A DNA stretch of 64,000 bases from Arachnopeziza araneosa (GCA_003988855.1 QYAI01000110.1:29496-93495); one strand, 5' to 3'; positions 1 through 12,527 are shown, counted from the first letter of the stretch. The notes: a model not told the origin generated them from the letters alone. Numbers and translations are program-made.

Positions 1-901
1 ATATAATCTCTAGAAAGGCAGCAAGTTTCGCAACCAGTCATGATTTTTTTTTGAATAAATGGAGTACGGTACAGCGGAGGAGGCCAAACCCGTGCCCCAG
101 AACTCACACAAAAAACACCCAACCATTCGTGGAATCTATCATGAAGAGCAAGTACGAACCAGGGTGAGAATCAAAATGTGTTTCCTTAAAGCTAAAGTAT
201 AAAGTTGCTTAACAGAAAGACACCAAGCTAGCCATGAAGCTTAACTAGTAGACAATACCTCATCAACTTAGCACGGCCAATGAGTTATCCTAGTTGGAAT
301 CTGTCCAACCACAAACGACTGGGCTCTACACACTAAAAAACACCTCTCTAGCAAGCCTAAGGACAAAGACAAGGTACACAACTGGATATTTAAGAGATTT
401 ACACTTCTTGTCCCTACTGGAAATCAGTGCCTCTTGCACTCTTGTGGGTCAACATAGTGTTTCCATGTAACTACACTAAACAAACAAGAAGGAGATTTTT
501 TTTCATTAGCGAGTAGGAACGAAAGACTCGTTTGCACTCGGAGGAGATTTCTGTCCTAGATACTAATTCGAACTGGGAAACAAGGCAGAAATCAAGAAGT
601 TGTGGGACAAAGTGAACGTAAAGAACAGAGATTTATACACAAAAGAAATATTGCTTATATCGTTAAGTATCTGATAGGATGTTATTTATGAACGCAATAA
701 AGAACATGCATTGAAAGATGATCCGCCCCTGTTCTCTAGGAGCGCACGCAACCCCAAATCGTAGAATAAGCACCTTCAATTTATATCCCAGTACTTTTTA
801 TGAGTAGACATGCTGAATGGTAATGTAATATGAACGCCAAGAATGTTATGTGCCATTTTTGAGTCGAAGGCTTAGTATAGTCTCAAAGAGGTCAGAGTTT
901 A
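1..901. other. Intergenic stretch at window start
   Basis: I see no coding sequence longer than a few dozen codons and no RNA gene. The stretch is moderately AT-rich, with short A and T runs. Its right end is the region downstream of the NLR-like gene that is read leftwards. Any gene continuing from outside the left edge is not recognisable. Confidence 0.5.
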
Positions 902-3900
902 CTATGCCCCAATCTCGTTGCCATCACCATTAAGNAATGCAGANNCATCGAAANCAAAGCCATTGTCGTTGGGANCGGAAGCCAAAAAGGAGTCAAAGTC
1001 AAAATCTGCAACAAAATCCCCGCTCGTAGTACCTGGTTTTGCATCATGGATGAGAGCTNTAGGGTCGCTGATATTAATAAAATCCTCATTCTCATCACCA
1101 CCGAGTGGTATCATTGGTAAGCGCTTGCTCTCGATACTCTCTGAAAGACTTGGCCCGTCTGTAATCACAGAGTGATAATTCTCGTCATGTTTCTTCAAAA
1201 GATGTCGACTGATAAAGCCTGTTTTGAAATACACACAGGAGGGATGTGAGCACCGAAATCGTCGTTGATGTTGTGATTCATGCTTTATGCGTTGCTGTGA
1301 GGAGCCGAAGCCATCGGTACTTCGGGTGCAATGAAGATATCGGCACACAAAAGCTGAGGCTCCGTAGGTCTCTTGGAAGGCCTTGATATCGGATTTTTTA
1401 AGATCTGAAAAAGTTACTAGCGCCTTGTCGCTTAGTAGAGACTCGACTGTTTGCTGGTAGTAATGGCGGATCGCACTAAAGTGTGTTGGGTCTATTTCAC
1501 ACGAGTTTAATGAGATAACTGCTGGTATTAGGCTCCAGTTCTTGAAAAGCGGTAAGGTAAAAAACTCACCTTCCGCCGGCCTTTCTGTCCCATACTCTTT
1601 GTTGACTTTAGCTTGAGTCAAAATGACATCTATGACAAGCCTTTTGATATCCGGCAAGTGATTCAGTGACTCAAGACCACGGCCTTCAGTTTCTTCCTTC
1701 TTCTTTTCGATATTTGACTCGGAAACTGGTGCCCCAGTATCTTCCTTCCTATATTTCAATAAAAGCTGAAGTTGAGCTAAAAGTTCGCCGGAGAACGAAC
1801 GATTCTGTTGACCAGATAGATTGCAGTACTCCAGTAGATGACGGTGCCAAAACATATTGGCGTAACTCTGTAGGCCATGAAATCCCTGAATGATGATAGT
1901 AGCCCTCTGAGCTTCTGTGGAAGTCTGAGGCAACAGAGCGATGCAAGAATGGAGAAATGCCACACAAGAGAATGAAATATCCAAATGCGCATTCTCACGC
2001 AATATAAAAGGGCGTTCTTCTCTATAATTTTCGTCAAGGATATATCTATTCAGTTCAGTGCCTATGACTTGCCATCAAGAATGAGAAAGTCTTACTCTTT
2101 TGCCGAAAAATGTACAAAGTCTACAGTATTAGTAGGACCTTCTTCGATGAGAGGGTGGCAGAGATCGAGAATTTCTTTTCGGAGTTTAGTCTTGGCCGTA
2201 AGTGTTGTATTGGAAGAGTCAAAAGTGAGGCCGTCTAATAGTTCGTAACTTTTCAGCGTTCTATAGGAGCAAGCCATCCATCCCAGAATTCGAATAGCCA
2301 TATATTTGGCATTTCTAGAGTTTTTAGGGTCCATAATCCTGTCTAGGATGCGACCGTAGCTGCAATTATATTAACAGTTTTGAAAATCATTCCGAGTTGG
2401 GGGTAGGTTTCTTACGCTGCTTTGAGACCCTTTGGTAGCCGCTTAGCCGTTTCTTCCAATGCTGTATCACTGTAACAGTATTTGAGCTCGTGGACAACTA
2501 ATCGGACCCACAAAAACATGCCTGCTTTATGTTAGCTCTATCATTTTCTTTTAGTGTTAGATTTACCCACCATTTGCCTTTTCTACCAAGAGTGATTCGA
2601 TCATATCCAACAAGCCTTCAGTCGACGATTGGAGCTTGCGTGTCTTATATTTCACGAAAGATTGAATATCCCAGCTCACTTCTTGTCGTCCATCCAGTGA
2701 GATCTGAGGCAATCCAGAAAGCTTTTGGCGGATATGCACCTCTCTTCGACTCGAGAAAAGAACTTTACATTGTGTTGATATGCCTGTGCAACTAGCCTGG
2801 AGTTCTTTTAATATCGCTTTTTGATATTCCTTGAGGCATTCATCGATCCCATCAATCACGATCCTTACGTATCCAACAAGCTCAAGAAGCTGCGGTACTA
2901 GGATCCTTAGAGAAACCATTCCACAACTTAAACCGCGATACAAAAACTCATTGGCGATCAAAGTGCATATATCGGGATGTTGGCGGAGGATTTGGAGTAC
3001 AATGATAGTGAGGATGTGTTGACAGACGTTTCCAATATCCTGGCTGTTACAAAAGTAGTAGCAAGCAGTCAGACCCGGCGTACTTGTAAGAGTTTGAATG
3101 ATATACGAGCACATAACACTCTTGCCTTGTATGGTAAAGTTAGTAGAGACACAGACTTAGCACACGGCTAGAACATACCCGATCCTGGTTTCCCATCGAG
3201 CCAGAGGCATGGACGTCTCGAGTCGTTCTTCAACCAATTCTTGACATGTGATTCATTTACGATCCACTCACATGTTCCATTGTGTCTTCTTTTTGACATT
3301 CTCTCGTACCATTCTTCCTGGGATTTTTCGTCTATAGATAGCCACGCAAATGAGTGCTGGATCCGAGCCTGTTTCGCAGTTTCCTCACTCTCTTCCAATA
3401 CTCTCAACTCTTGTTTCTGTCTCCGTTTAATTTCTTCTTGCATTTCTGCGCGGGACTGTTTGGCTTCTACTATATCGAAGGAAGCAGCCTCTACATCGAC
3501 AAAATCACGCTGTTTCTTCAGAGAATTAATGATAGAGTCGAATCGACTTCCGAAATCTTTCCAGAGGGATAGAAATAAAACATGCCACGCTGTTGTCTGT
3601 TCTCAGCAAATGATTAAGGTGTTTGTAGTAGAAGGAACAACCTCTCCGCTTAAAAAATTTGTATGCACGTTGATGGAAGTCAAGGATCCCAGTGTACACT
3701 GCAGCCAGGGCATGCTGAAATTCAAGATTTTCGGTGAAAGCCTCATTGTAACGGTCAAATCGTGGCAACGCAGCACCAATATCAGCGTACGCTGAGAGTA
3801 ATGCTTCGAAGACGTCGCGATAGTTGCTTGCGATCTAGCGAGTAGATGAGCCAGTAATTCTAAAGAAAGCGCTGTGGCATACAAACCTCTAACGTCATCT

Positions 3901-4220
3901 TAATTGGAGCCTACAAGCGATAAGCAATTTTGCACAGTAAATAAGACCTTGCGAGTGCAAACCCAAACGTATGGCATATATGGTGTTCCATTACACAAGA
4001 CTTCGATGACCTTGGTGTACTTCCCGATACCCCGTAAAAAGGGTTCAATCCGGCGAAGATTCTGGGCCGACTGTCGAGCCCTCTGTTTGGCATCAATCTC
4101 GCGCACCACGACCCAAACATCTTCAAGCTCGGTGGACGCAAATTCATGGGCATCCTCTTCTGAGATTGATCGTTTGAGCTTCTCAAACGCACCTGCAATG
4201 ATGTCTTGAGGATTTGCCAT
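902..4220 (-). CDS. NLR-like STAND NTPase: DUF7708-like N-terminus, NACHT-type P-loop, winged helix, C2H2 zinc fingers
   Basis: Probable intracellular recognition/signalling ATPase of the fungal NLR-like class. Start is the ATG at 4220. Reconstructed exons are 4220-3963, 3910-3887, 3834-3642, 3589-3179, 3125-2571, 2521-2416, 2359-2096 and 2045-902, giving 984 residues. The N-terminal ~160 residues resemble the fungal DUF7708 domain (RRIEPFL, ALPRFDRY). The P-loop GKPGSGKS (about 290-298) is completed only by splicing at 3178/3125. Walker B is IVIDGIDE (about 384-391), followed by MFLWVRL and a GPIID-type winged-helix region near 520-600. Near the C-terminus lie a degenerate C2H2 finger (about 838-864) and a better one (about 869-895, CSHPSC...HLLKKHDENYH). 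The second exon is only 24 nt. Six N bases fall in the last exon. WD40, ankyrin or TPR repeats, common in this class, are absent. The family assignment is firm; the biological role (allorecognition, defence) is inferred from relatives. Confidence 0.85.
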
Positions 4221-4533
4221 GTGCGACAAGAGGGAAAGTGCCGTTTAACCAGAAGGAGGAGGAAATTGAAATTCGCGGAAAAGTTCTATAGTAAGGCTGG
4301 TGGTTCCTAGACCGACATTGCTTGTGAGGCCGCCTCGCCGTTTGCCTTGCACACCGCAAAAGGGGCTCAGTGAAACGGTGGTGGCAATGCAAAGATGGTT
4401 TATCGTACTAGTTGTACTTGGAATCCTGCACTATCGACCTTACCCACAGCATCATCATTATCTTTAAACCTGGATTGCAAGGGAATGGTCTTCACTTGAA
4501 AGGCATCACTCGAGAGATTTCCAGCCGTGAGGA

Positions 4534-7500
4534 ATGGATTTCGGCGCCGAAAATGCGAGCAATCAACCAGCCAAGCGAAGGCGGCTCAATACCACCACCG
4601 ACCATCAGACTCATGCTACGAAGGGAATTCTCCCTCGAACACAGCCGCGGTCGAATTTCTCATCCGAAGACTCTCACAGAGCCTGTTCTGCACCAGAGAT
4701 ATATTCTGAAGGAGGTAGGCCCACCAATGGACCTGCGTGCCAAGATATCCACGACAAGCCTGGACAGGATATAACAGAATGTTGCTACGGGATGGTTCGT
4801 AGAGACTGAAGAAGTAGCCCCAACCCTAAAAAATAACTAATTTGTTGCGCGTTTTTGTACAGTTGTGTAACATTCCCGTAAAGCTTAGGTGCGGATTGAG
4901 TCCAAATTTAGACAATATACCTGTCATATTTCATGGCCCCAATCGCCTTTCCTCAAATCTTGATGGGGGATCGATTGCTTTCGATATACCGCACTCAGGA
5001 ACCGCACAGATACTTACTGAGTTGGAAAACGTTGCCGAGATCACAACCCAATTGTACTGCCATTCAAAACTTGAATCACCTCCTGTCAGAGGATCTCGCG
5101 AGACTGGCAGAGGTCGTAATGCGCTATCACAATCGTGGCTTCTGAACATTATTATTTTTGGTAAAGAAAGTAATGGAGCCATGGTAGGAGAATATATGTC
5201 GAGGCGTAAAGTATATCTTCAAGATCCAATTGGGTGTAAACGGTCTCTACCATACCAAAATCCGCACATCTTCCCGCCTGTTTCAGGTGAGATCGTCATG
5301 ACCGATTCGTTTAAGTCAACGCTTGGAGACCTCAAAATTGAGCGCCTGGAAAGTGGAACTAGTTTGCTCGCCCAGTTGATGGAGGATGATATTCCACTGC
5401 CAGAAACCGAAGCACCCACTATGGTGACAACTACCCTATTTAGGTAAGTTTATCTTCGCCGACAGGATTACTCGTATCTGATTCTTAATAAAGGCATCAG
5501 AAACAAGCCCTAACTTTCATGATGCGCCGAGAGGAAGGTTGGAATTTCGAGGATGGCTCTCGTGATATATGGACACGGCAAAGTGGTCATTCGGGTAGAT
5601 ACAGGTAAGCCTGTGGTTCCTGACTGACTTTCCGTGAATAACACTACCCGGTAGCTATAAAAACAATGTTAGTGGCTACAGTACGGACGAGGCACCCGCG
5701 GAATTCCGAGGGGGTTTGCTAGCTGATGACATGGGCTTGGGCAAGACCCTTAGCATGATATCTCTAATTGCAGCCAATCAATCCAGCTCACCGAATTTAT
5801 TGAGCCATCAAGTCCCTGCTTCCATCTACTCTCTCAAACACGCTACCATGAAGACAACTTTACTCATTGTACCTCCAGCATGTATGTAGGAACCTAGTAC
5901 CCATGCATATTTAGCTTACACAAGAATAGTAATACAAGCTTGGCAAAAACAATTTTTCTTGTGTGTTGCACCATGTGGTGTTGATGGGGCTGTATTTTAT
6001 TTCCTGTAATACTAATCTCGTTTCTAGGCATATCCAGAAAGAGAAATTCAAGATCTACGTTTATCATGGCCACAACAGGAAAGACGCAGAAGATTTAGGC
6101 CAATACGACGTAGTCATCACAACGTATCATACTGTTTCAGCTATTTGGAGGAAACAGAGCGGAGTGCCGGTAAACCAGAAATCAATCTTCTCGTTGGCCT
6201 GGCATCGTGTGATTCTAGATGAAGGTGAATGCTATGATATCTTGAGTAAATAAGCTAATTGAAGTAGCTCACACCATCCAGAATCGACAAAGCCAGTTAG
6301 CTCAAGCATGCTGTTCTATCCGTGCATCAAGACGGTGGGCAATCACGGGAACTCCCATCCAAAATAAGCTGGCAGATTTTGCCAGCATTGTCAGCTTTTT
6401 GCAAGTGTATCCCTACTCCGATCCACAGACTTTCGAGGAAGAAATTGTCAGACCGTGGCAAAATCGTCATGGTATGGATGCACAAGGATTTCTAAGGCTG
6501 AAAACTTTGGTGCGAGCTATCACAATAAGCCGTACGAAAGAGGTAGTTGAGCTTCCACCTCGCGTCGATGAAATCCATCGCCTAAACTTCTCGCCAGCTG
6601 AACGAGACAAGTACGAGGCTGCAAAAACTAAATCTAGATCGCTTCTTGAGGAAGCCATCTCTTCCGGGGGGCAGGGCGGTAAGGCTTTTAATACCCTATG
6701 GCTTCTTAACATTCTCCGGATTATCTGCAATCATGGTCTCCTTGCCCAATCTGCTTTAACAACGACAGACAAGACCTTTCCAACCTCTTCAAACTCTCTG
6801 GGAGCTTGGCCGGTGGGTGAGAGTTCTGCATCACTCAATGGCGCTCTCAAAGATGGAGTTGCCGCTTGTGCTAATTGTGGTGCCAACCTGCTCGAGACTC
6901 TCCTTGAATGCTCAATTCCAACTGATGTTGATACCAAACAACATGATACGACCACACTCTGCGAACGATGCAATGATCAAACTGAGGATGAAAAGATGGT
7001 TCAATCGCCCTGGAATTATTGGGACTTGCCTGACAGCGCCGAAAGCTCAGTGCCTGCAACACCACTTGCAGATGGTGACGTGGCATTTACTCTTAAATCT
7101 ATGTCGACGAAGATCAAAGTGCTTGTGACGGATCTCAGCGAACACAACGCGAGTAGCAAAAGGTATTCGCCATCTTCCATCCTTTGTTTAACGCAAATTG
7201 CTTATGCGCCTTAGTGTCGTGTTCTCATACTGGACCAATTCGCTCGACCTTGTTCAGTTGATGCTGAATGATCGAGGGATCGTGTATACAAGAATTGATG
7301 GAAAGACGTCCCTCCCGAAGCGAAACGAAGCTCTACGGCTGTTTCAGCATGATGATTCCGTTCGTGTTATTCTCGTATCTATCACTTGCGGCGGTGCCGG
7401 GTGGGTTGATCTCATGGATGTAGGCTGCGTGTCACTGATCAGTACCTGTAGTCTCGACCTCACGACTGGTTCACGTGCATATCTTCTCGAACCCCACTGG

Positions 7501-7847
7501 AACCCAATGATTGAAGAACAGGCCTTCTGTCGCGTCCATCGAGTTGGACAAAAGCGCGTTGTCACCACGGTCCGATACCTGATGCGCGATTCGTTCGAAG
7601 AGGTGAGCCCTCCTGATTATGCATCGAACTCTTAGTAATCACGATGGAAAGCTTGATTGCTAACAATATCAAAGCAAATTGTGGATATTCAGAAGCGGAA
7701 AAAACTGCTGGCAGAAGTTACATTCGCACAAGGTCCCTTATCGGAGGCTACTGTCAGTTTGGGGACACTGCAGGTAATAATAAATCAACTCAAAGTGAAC
7801 CAGTCGATTTAACAGTGCCACAGTACCTGAAATCCGTCCTGGAGTAA
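4534..7847 (+). CDS. SNF2-family DNA helicase/translocase, Rad5/Rad16/HLTF-like
   Basis: ATP-dependent nuclear DNA translocase of the SNF2 superfamily. Exons 4534-4794, 4863-5443, 5494-5604, 5655-5881, 5930-5960, 6028-6224, 6268-7162, 7215-7400, 7452-7602, 7675-7773 and 7824-7847 join in frame to 920 residues. The N-terminus has a basic PAKRRRL, a likely nuclear signal. Motif I is DDMGLGKT (Lys about 348). The DEAH box near 468-471 is created by splicing (LDE|AHTIQN). Motif III is WAITGTPIQNKL. The C-terminal helicase half has VVFSYW, RIDGKT, GGAGLDL and motif VI RVHRVGQKR. Rad5/HLTF proteins carry a C3HC4 RING between the two halves; here that site holds only two CxxC pairs (CANC, CERC) about 40 residues apart, so the RING looks lost or reduced. 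Histone or ubiquitin function is therefore uncertain. It starts 313 bp from the divergent NLR-like gene. Confidence 0.9.
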
Positions 7848-8858
7848 CCAAGCACCCTAAAGCCTAAGATTGAAGAATTCTAGTTTTACAGCAAGCTTAG
7901 TAAACTCTGGAGCCTCAATCCGACGGAATACTTGGAATGGCATCTTTATGGAGTTGAAAATATAGATCTTGGTAAAGGAAAATTTCAAAACTGAAAATCT
8001 GACTCAAAATAAGTTGTTCAAGAGCAGATTACCCATTTGTACCTGACATCCTGATTAAGAAGTTGGGAGAAAAGTCAGGCGTGGAAGGAGTTGGAACAGC
8101 TCAGAAAGCCCCGGAGCTCAGTATGCCGGGGATGAAAATCTAGTTCGCAAGTAAAATTGGTTGGCCTATAGTACCGGTTTATTTCAAAAATGCAAGCAAG
8201 TTTTTTCTGGTTCAAGTACCTAGGTAGGGCATTCGCGAGAAGGCGAATTTGAGTGAAACAGTGTTTGTTTGCCGAATTCCCAAGAACCTCCCTCGCCATG
8301 ATCAATTGTTTGAATGGTATATGGCAAGAAGTGCTGAAGCTAAAATTGTCTTCTCCGGGTATGAGGCCATATATGTCGTTGCTTTTGCTCTGACAGAAGT
8401 CAACAGGTGGCGGCTTACTTGAGCTGAAAAGACGATTGGCTTGGAAATAGAAGCCATTATGAAGACTATGTGGATGTTTTAAGTTCGAGAAGTTAGGTGT
8501 TGAAGCTTTGAGACTTGTGTGTAAGGTATGTGAGGTGTTGGTGGTGTTTGTGTAAGATGCGATGAAAAGTGGTGCTCTGGTGTGAGAGGCGTTGAGGTGA
8601 GCGCTGGCTTTCTGCACAAAGTTGAGTTAAGGCGCACGAGTTTTATGACTAAAACCAAACGAGGTTCACGTGGCTGTTGTATAACCAAAAACTTGAATCA
8701 GATTTGGAAATCTGGTACAGTACAAATTCATTTTGACTTGGGGCTTTCTGTATCAAATACAAGAAGGGTTCATAGTCTCAAGTTTATATTCATCCAACCC
8801 CAACATAATATTTTTAACTTGAGCAACCGATTCTAAAGGAGTAGCCACTCACGCATTC
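7848..8858. other. Intergenic stretch between the SNF2 and HET genes
   Basis: The two flanking genes converge here. The longest reading frame (minus, 8617-8075) begins with a Ser/Thr/His-rich, low-complexity run, shows no family resemblance and is probably chance. I see no RNA gene or repeat. Confidence 0.45.
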
Positions 8859-11131
8859 TTACACCAGCTCAAACTCAACCTCCTTCAACCTCCCTTTGAT
8901 ATGCCAAACAATAGCTTCCGCATCCATAAACTCGTGCAGATAGCATTCGCCAACGAATTGGTACGTCTTGGAATCCTCAGGGCTTGGTCTGAGAACGACG
9001 GGAACGCTGCACCCGTAGAGGATGCAGACGAGATCGCCCTTTTCGGCAAGATAAGGAGCGGCTCCAATATGCAGGTTCTGGGTAACAACCAATCGCCTCA
9101 GCCTAACACCAGCGATAAACGCTTCAGTTGCTATATAGGCGAACGATCCAGGCATAGGTGAAATCAGGTTATTCCTATCCAGAAGGGCTGTGGTGTCATT
9201 GAAACTAAGTCGCTCTTTACTTGAGATTCGACCACAAACAAGGCTATGTAGGTATGCGCTAACAATAGAGCTATCCATAATTGAATCAACCGATAATTCA
9301 ATGTCTTCAAAGTGTTTATTTTCATCTAATGCTTCTCGCCCATGCCGGATGCATTTAGAATAATTTTGTACCAATCCGGATATTTTTTCCAAAGTTATTC
9401 TGTCCTCGTCTTTCAAGTTAGGCGTGGATAAAATGATGGACAGCCAATCTTTTTCTCGTTCGCTGAAGGGCTGTTTTTCGTCTCCAGGAACTGATAGAAT
9501 ATCGATGGTATCAATGATAATGCCTTTCATGGAAAGCAGTCTCCAGTTTTCTGTAGCTCCGTCGGTAGGAAGATTATGTCTGGACCTGTGATCAGCCCCA
9601 GAGGCTGCAAAAATACTCTCCTCTCCATCCGTTGGAACTAAAGGGGAAGGGGCACGCTCTTGATCTAAAGTAAAATCGGGTGTCCAAGACGGAAGGTCCC
9701 AAGTAGAATCTGTAGAGCGACCAAGTGCTTGCCAGGCACAGAGAATATCAAGAGACTCTGTTTGTAATACAAAATGCCGAGCAGTATTTGCATAGACCTG
9801 CAAATCATGTCAGACAACGATTGTGTTTTAAGTATACTCGACAAACCTCGCCCACTGACTTGGTGTAATCAGGCTTCAAGAGCTCGTTTACTTTTTCTCC
9901 CATCAAGCCAAACAGGGAGTAAACTTTGTCTCGAGGATTTGTAGCTTTCCTGTGCTGGCACGCCCGAATCAATTCTCGAAGGGGCTGACGATCTCCATTA
10001 TTCCAACCCAAACGAATCTTCTCCATTCCAGTCACGCTTCAATAGCTGTTAGGTCATGTCAGTTATCGCAGGGGCTTATAACTAACCGCCGAATATGCGT
10101 AAGATGAATCTCACATGTGAAGTGAAGATAGTAAAGAGCACGAACTACGTAGCGCCAGTTAATTGCGACTCCTCCAATTTGAACTTCAACTTCTGACGCA
10201 GCTCCTAATTCCTCCGTAGAATTAACACCAGTATCGAGATGGGAGGAAAATATCTTACCTGAACCACCCACATCCGAGAAAACCATTCATTTCCGAGAAG
10301 GACTTTTTCAAGAAGTGCTGCCACCTCGGTAAAATCTCCTTCGTGTTCAACTTTGCGCAGCTGACTTTTGGAAGGATGCCATTTGGATACGCTCTCGATG
10401 GAGTCTTGGTGCAAAGAAGAATTATCATCGGGATTGAGAAGCAATTGGGCACGGTCGTCTCTATATCTGGGGCTGAGAAAATCTGATGTGCCTTGAACTG
10501 CATGAGCAAGACGGTAAAGTGACTGTCGAATTGCCTCGGAGGGAACATCCAGAGTTCTTGTTAACACATCGTCCAGGATGCTGTCTTCTTCAGCCGGTTC
10601 TACTTGAAACTGTGCTAAAGCGCTCGTGAGGTCATTGATAAACTTCATAGCTCTCGTATTCTCCTCTGAAATTTGCCCAAGCCAAACGTGGACTGATGCT
10701 CCGGCATGATATAGTTCCCTCATTAGTAAGATCTGAGCTGATCTCTCCTCCATGTCGTCTTGATTGATGCATATAGCATCCGCCCAAATTTTAAACTTGG
10801 CCACAATTTCTCTTTGCATTCCTCGGAGGGCCTGGTACAGGCTTTCAGTAATGGGCAAGCTCTTGCCATCGATGATGATCTCCCGCGTTCTTGTGGGATC
10901 ACCCCAGACATAGGAGAGGGCATAAAACATGGGTAGTTGGGCCATCAAGGCCGCTCGCTGCCGTTTCGATGTCGAGATGGGCAAAAAATGATTTGTGAGG
11001 GTACCAGTGATGGGTTTGACCTTCTTTCGACCTATGACTTGATCAAGATCGAGGTTGATTGTGAAAAGACGAATCTGGGATTTCGAGCTGTCGATAGGCC
11101 CGTATCTGTAACGTGGGGTAGGAGACTCCAT
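8859..11131 (-). CDS. Heterokaryon-incompatibility (HET) domain protein
   Basis: HET-domain proteins trigger programmed cell death when genetically different hyphae fuse; the domain is distantly TIR-like. Start ATG at 11131. Exons 11131-10259, 10211-10087, 10036-9847 and 9797-8859 join to 708 residues. The three HET blocks are visible: FYALSYVWGD (about 69-78), IWADAICINQDD (about 114-125) and WFSRMWVVQ (about 283-291, just before the first intron). Downstream, NPRDKVYSLFGL and WDLPSWTPDF are the usual conserved blocks that follow the HET domain. The length matches the common 600-750 residue, HET-only fungal class, with no WD40, ankyrin or NACHT domain attached. It sits about 4.6 kb from the NLR-like gene, in a recognition-type neighbourhood. 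No frame breaks are seen. Which allele or partner it recognises cannot be told. Confidence 0.9.
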
Positions 11132-11290
11132 GATTGTGAAGAGGACCTCATCTTCTTGTCCTCAAACTTGAGGATGAAGCCAAAGCGAGAGATAAATTTG
11201 GTGTTTTGTTGGCACCAATGGGGACAGCTGCTGATGCGCTTACATAAGCTAAATCGGAGCTTGGTGCCGAAGATTCTGATTTGCAGATCT

Positions 11291-11324
11291 AGCGAGAAAG
11301 ATTGGCGAGAAAGATTGGCGAGAC
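11291..11324. repeat. 13-bp tandem repeat upstream of the HET gene
   Basis: The unit gcgagaaagattg occurs twice in full and once in part, head to tail. It lies about 160-190 bp upstream of the HET start codon in the divergent HET/DUF1857 promoter region. Any function is unknown. Confidence 0.6.
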
Positions 11325-11799
11325 AATTCAAACTGTTTTCAATCTGTTGTCAGATTGCTCTGTTGTTTGTCTTCAAGTGCTTGCGCGTTGAAGAGCCTTT
11401 AGGTCAAACTAAGCATATAGATCTCGACAAGCCTGCTTTCTTATCCGCGAAACTACGTTTTCGCTATGGGCGAATCGTTGACTTCTCGGGGACTTAGGCT
11501 TTATATCCTTAGATCCACCTCCTAATGACGCCAGTATGCAGCCAGGAGAGGGTGGATTGGACAGGCCTGGCTCCACATCCCGTTCCATGCCTCAATTCCA
11601 CCCGTCCAAGATATCTTGGCCATAATCAGATCCTCAATGACGAGACTACCATACTAGACCTTTGAGATTACCAATTGCCTCCACCTTCCGTGTATACATA
11701 TCTCAGCCATTCCCCCAATCCATCGCCGTTGTATATACCTATACTCACATCGGTCTTCTCCAATCTCATCCCGCCTTCTACCCCTCGCTCCACCTCACC

Positions 11800-12527
11800 A
11801 TGACCATCATCTACGCCGCCGCCACCGCTCCCGTCAACCCAGCAGGCGCCACGCCCGAGATAACACTGGACAAACTCTGGGCGGGACTGGATTGGAAAGT
11901 CCGGTGCGTGAATCCCCCATCAATTGTTCACTGCCCGTCACTCAACTCGACAGTGAGCCCCAACATTTCATCGCCGTGATCGACACCTGCAGAGTGCTGG
12001 AAGATGACGGCGAAACCGTCTTGCGGGAGGTGAAATTCAAAGATGGTATGTATACCCCTTCATCATTTGAGTTTTTACTCCGCACCGCAACCGTTTGGCT
12101 TCGTACCAAGAATCGTGTGCTGATGCGATATCACAGGTGGCGGCACTGGCCAAGCTCCCAGCATTGGGCCCACCGTCCAAGAAAAAAATCACCCACATCA
12201 AACCCATCTCGGTAAGTTTTTTTCCGCTGTCAGATAAACAAATTCGAACCGATGCACAGCTGACACGATACCTCACAGAGCACCGCTGGCTCAGGAGTCG
12301 AGACGTTCCAGACCCAAGGTGACCAGAGCCGAGTGCTGAACATCGTCTCCACGGGGCCGGAAGGCGAGTTGCTGCTCACCTACACGTTTGAGTGGGACCA
12401 TGCAGAGATTGCATCTGGGAGTGCTGAGGAGAGAGCGAAACAAGAAGCGTACCAGAGTACCGCACCCAAGGCAGTGGCGGGAACGATCGCTGCTATCAGA
12501 AAGTTTATCGAGGAGGGGAAGTTGTAA
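11800..12527 (+). CDS. DUF1857 (START-like fold) small protein
   Basis: A small soluble protein of the fungal DUF1857/SRPBCC-like family, whose ligand is unknown. Start ATG 11800 (MTIIYAAATAPVN). The best exon model is 11800-11903, 11954-12045, 12162-12211 and 12279-12527, giving 164 residues. The first exon has the typical LDKLWAGL opening, the second FIAVIDTCRVL and VLREVKFKDG, and the last LLLTYTFEWDH followed by a C-terminal helix AVAGTIAAIRKFIEEGKL. The 3' splice site of exon 3 is uncertain: an alternative AG at 12136 gives another phase and a less family-like product. The gene shares a 668 bp divergent upstream region with the HET gene. No catalytic residues can be assigned. Confidence 0.7.

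Noticed and set aside
8075..8617. 180-codon minus frame downstream of the SNF2 gene
   Set aside because: Ser/Thr/His-rich opening, no family resemblance, no splice context; likely chance.
12136..12211. Alternative 3' splice site in the DUF1857 gene at 12136
   Set aside because: Gives a Gly/Gln/His-rich segment unlike the family; the AG at 12161 restores a plausible strand. Kept as an uncertainty.
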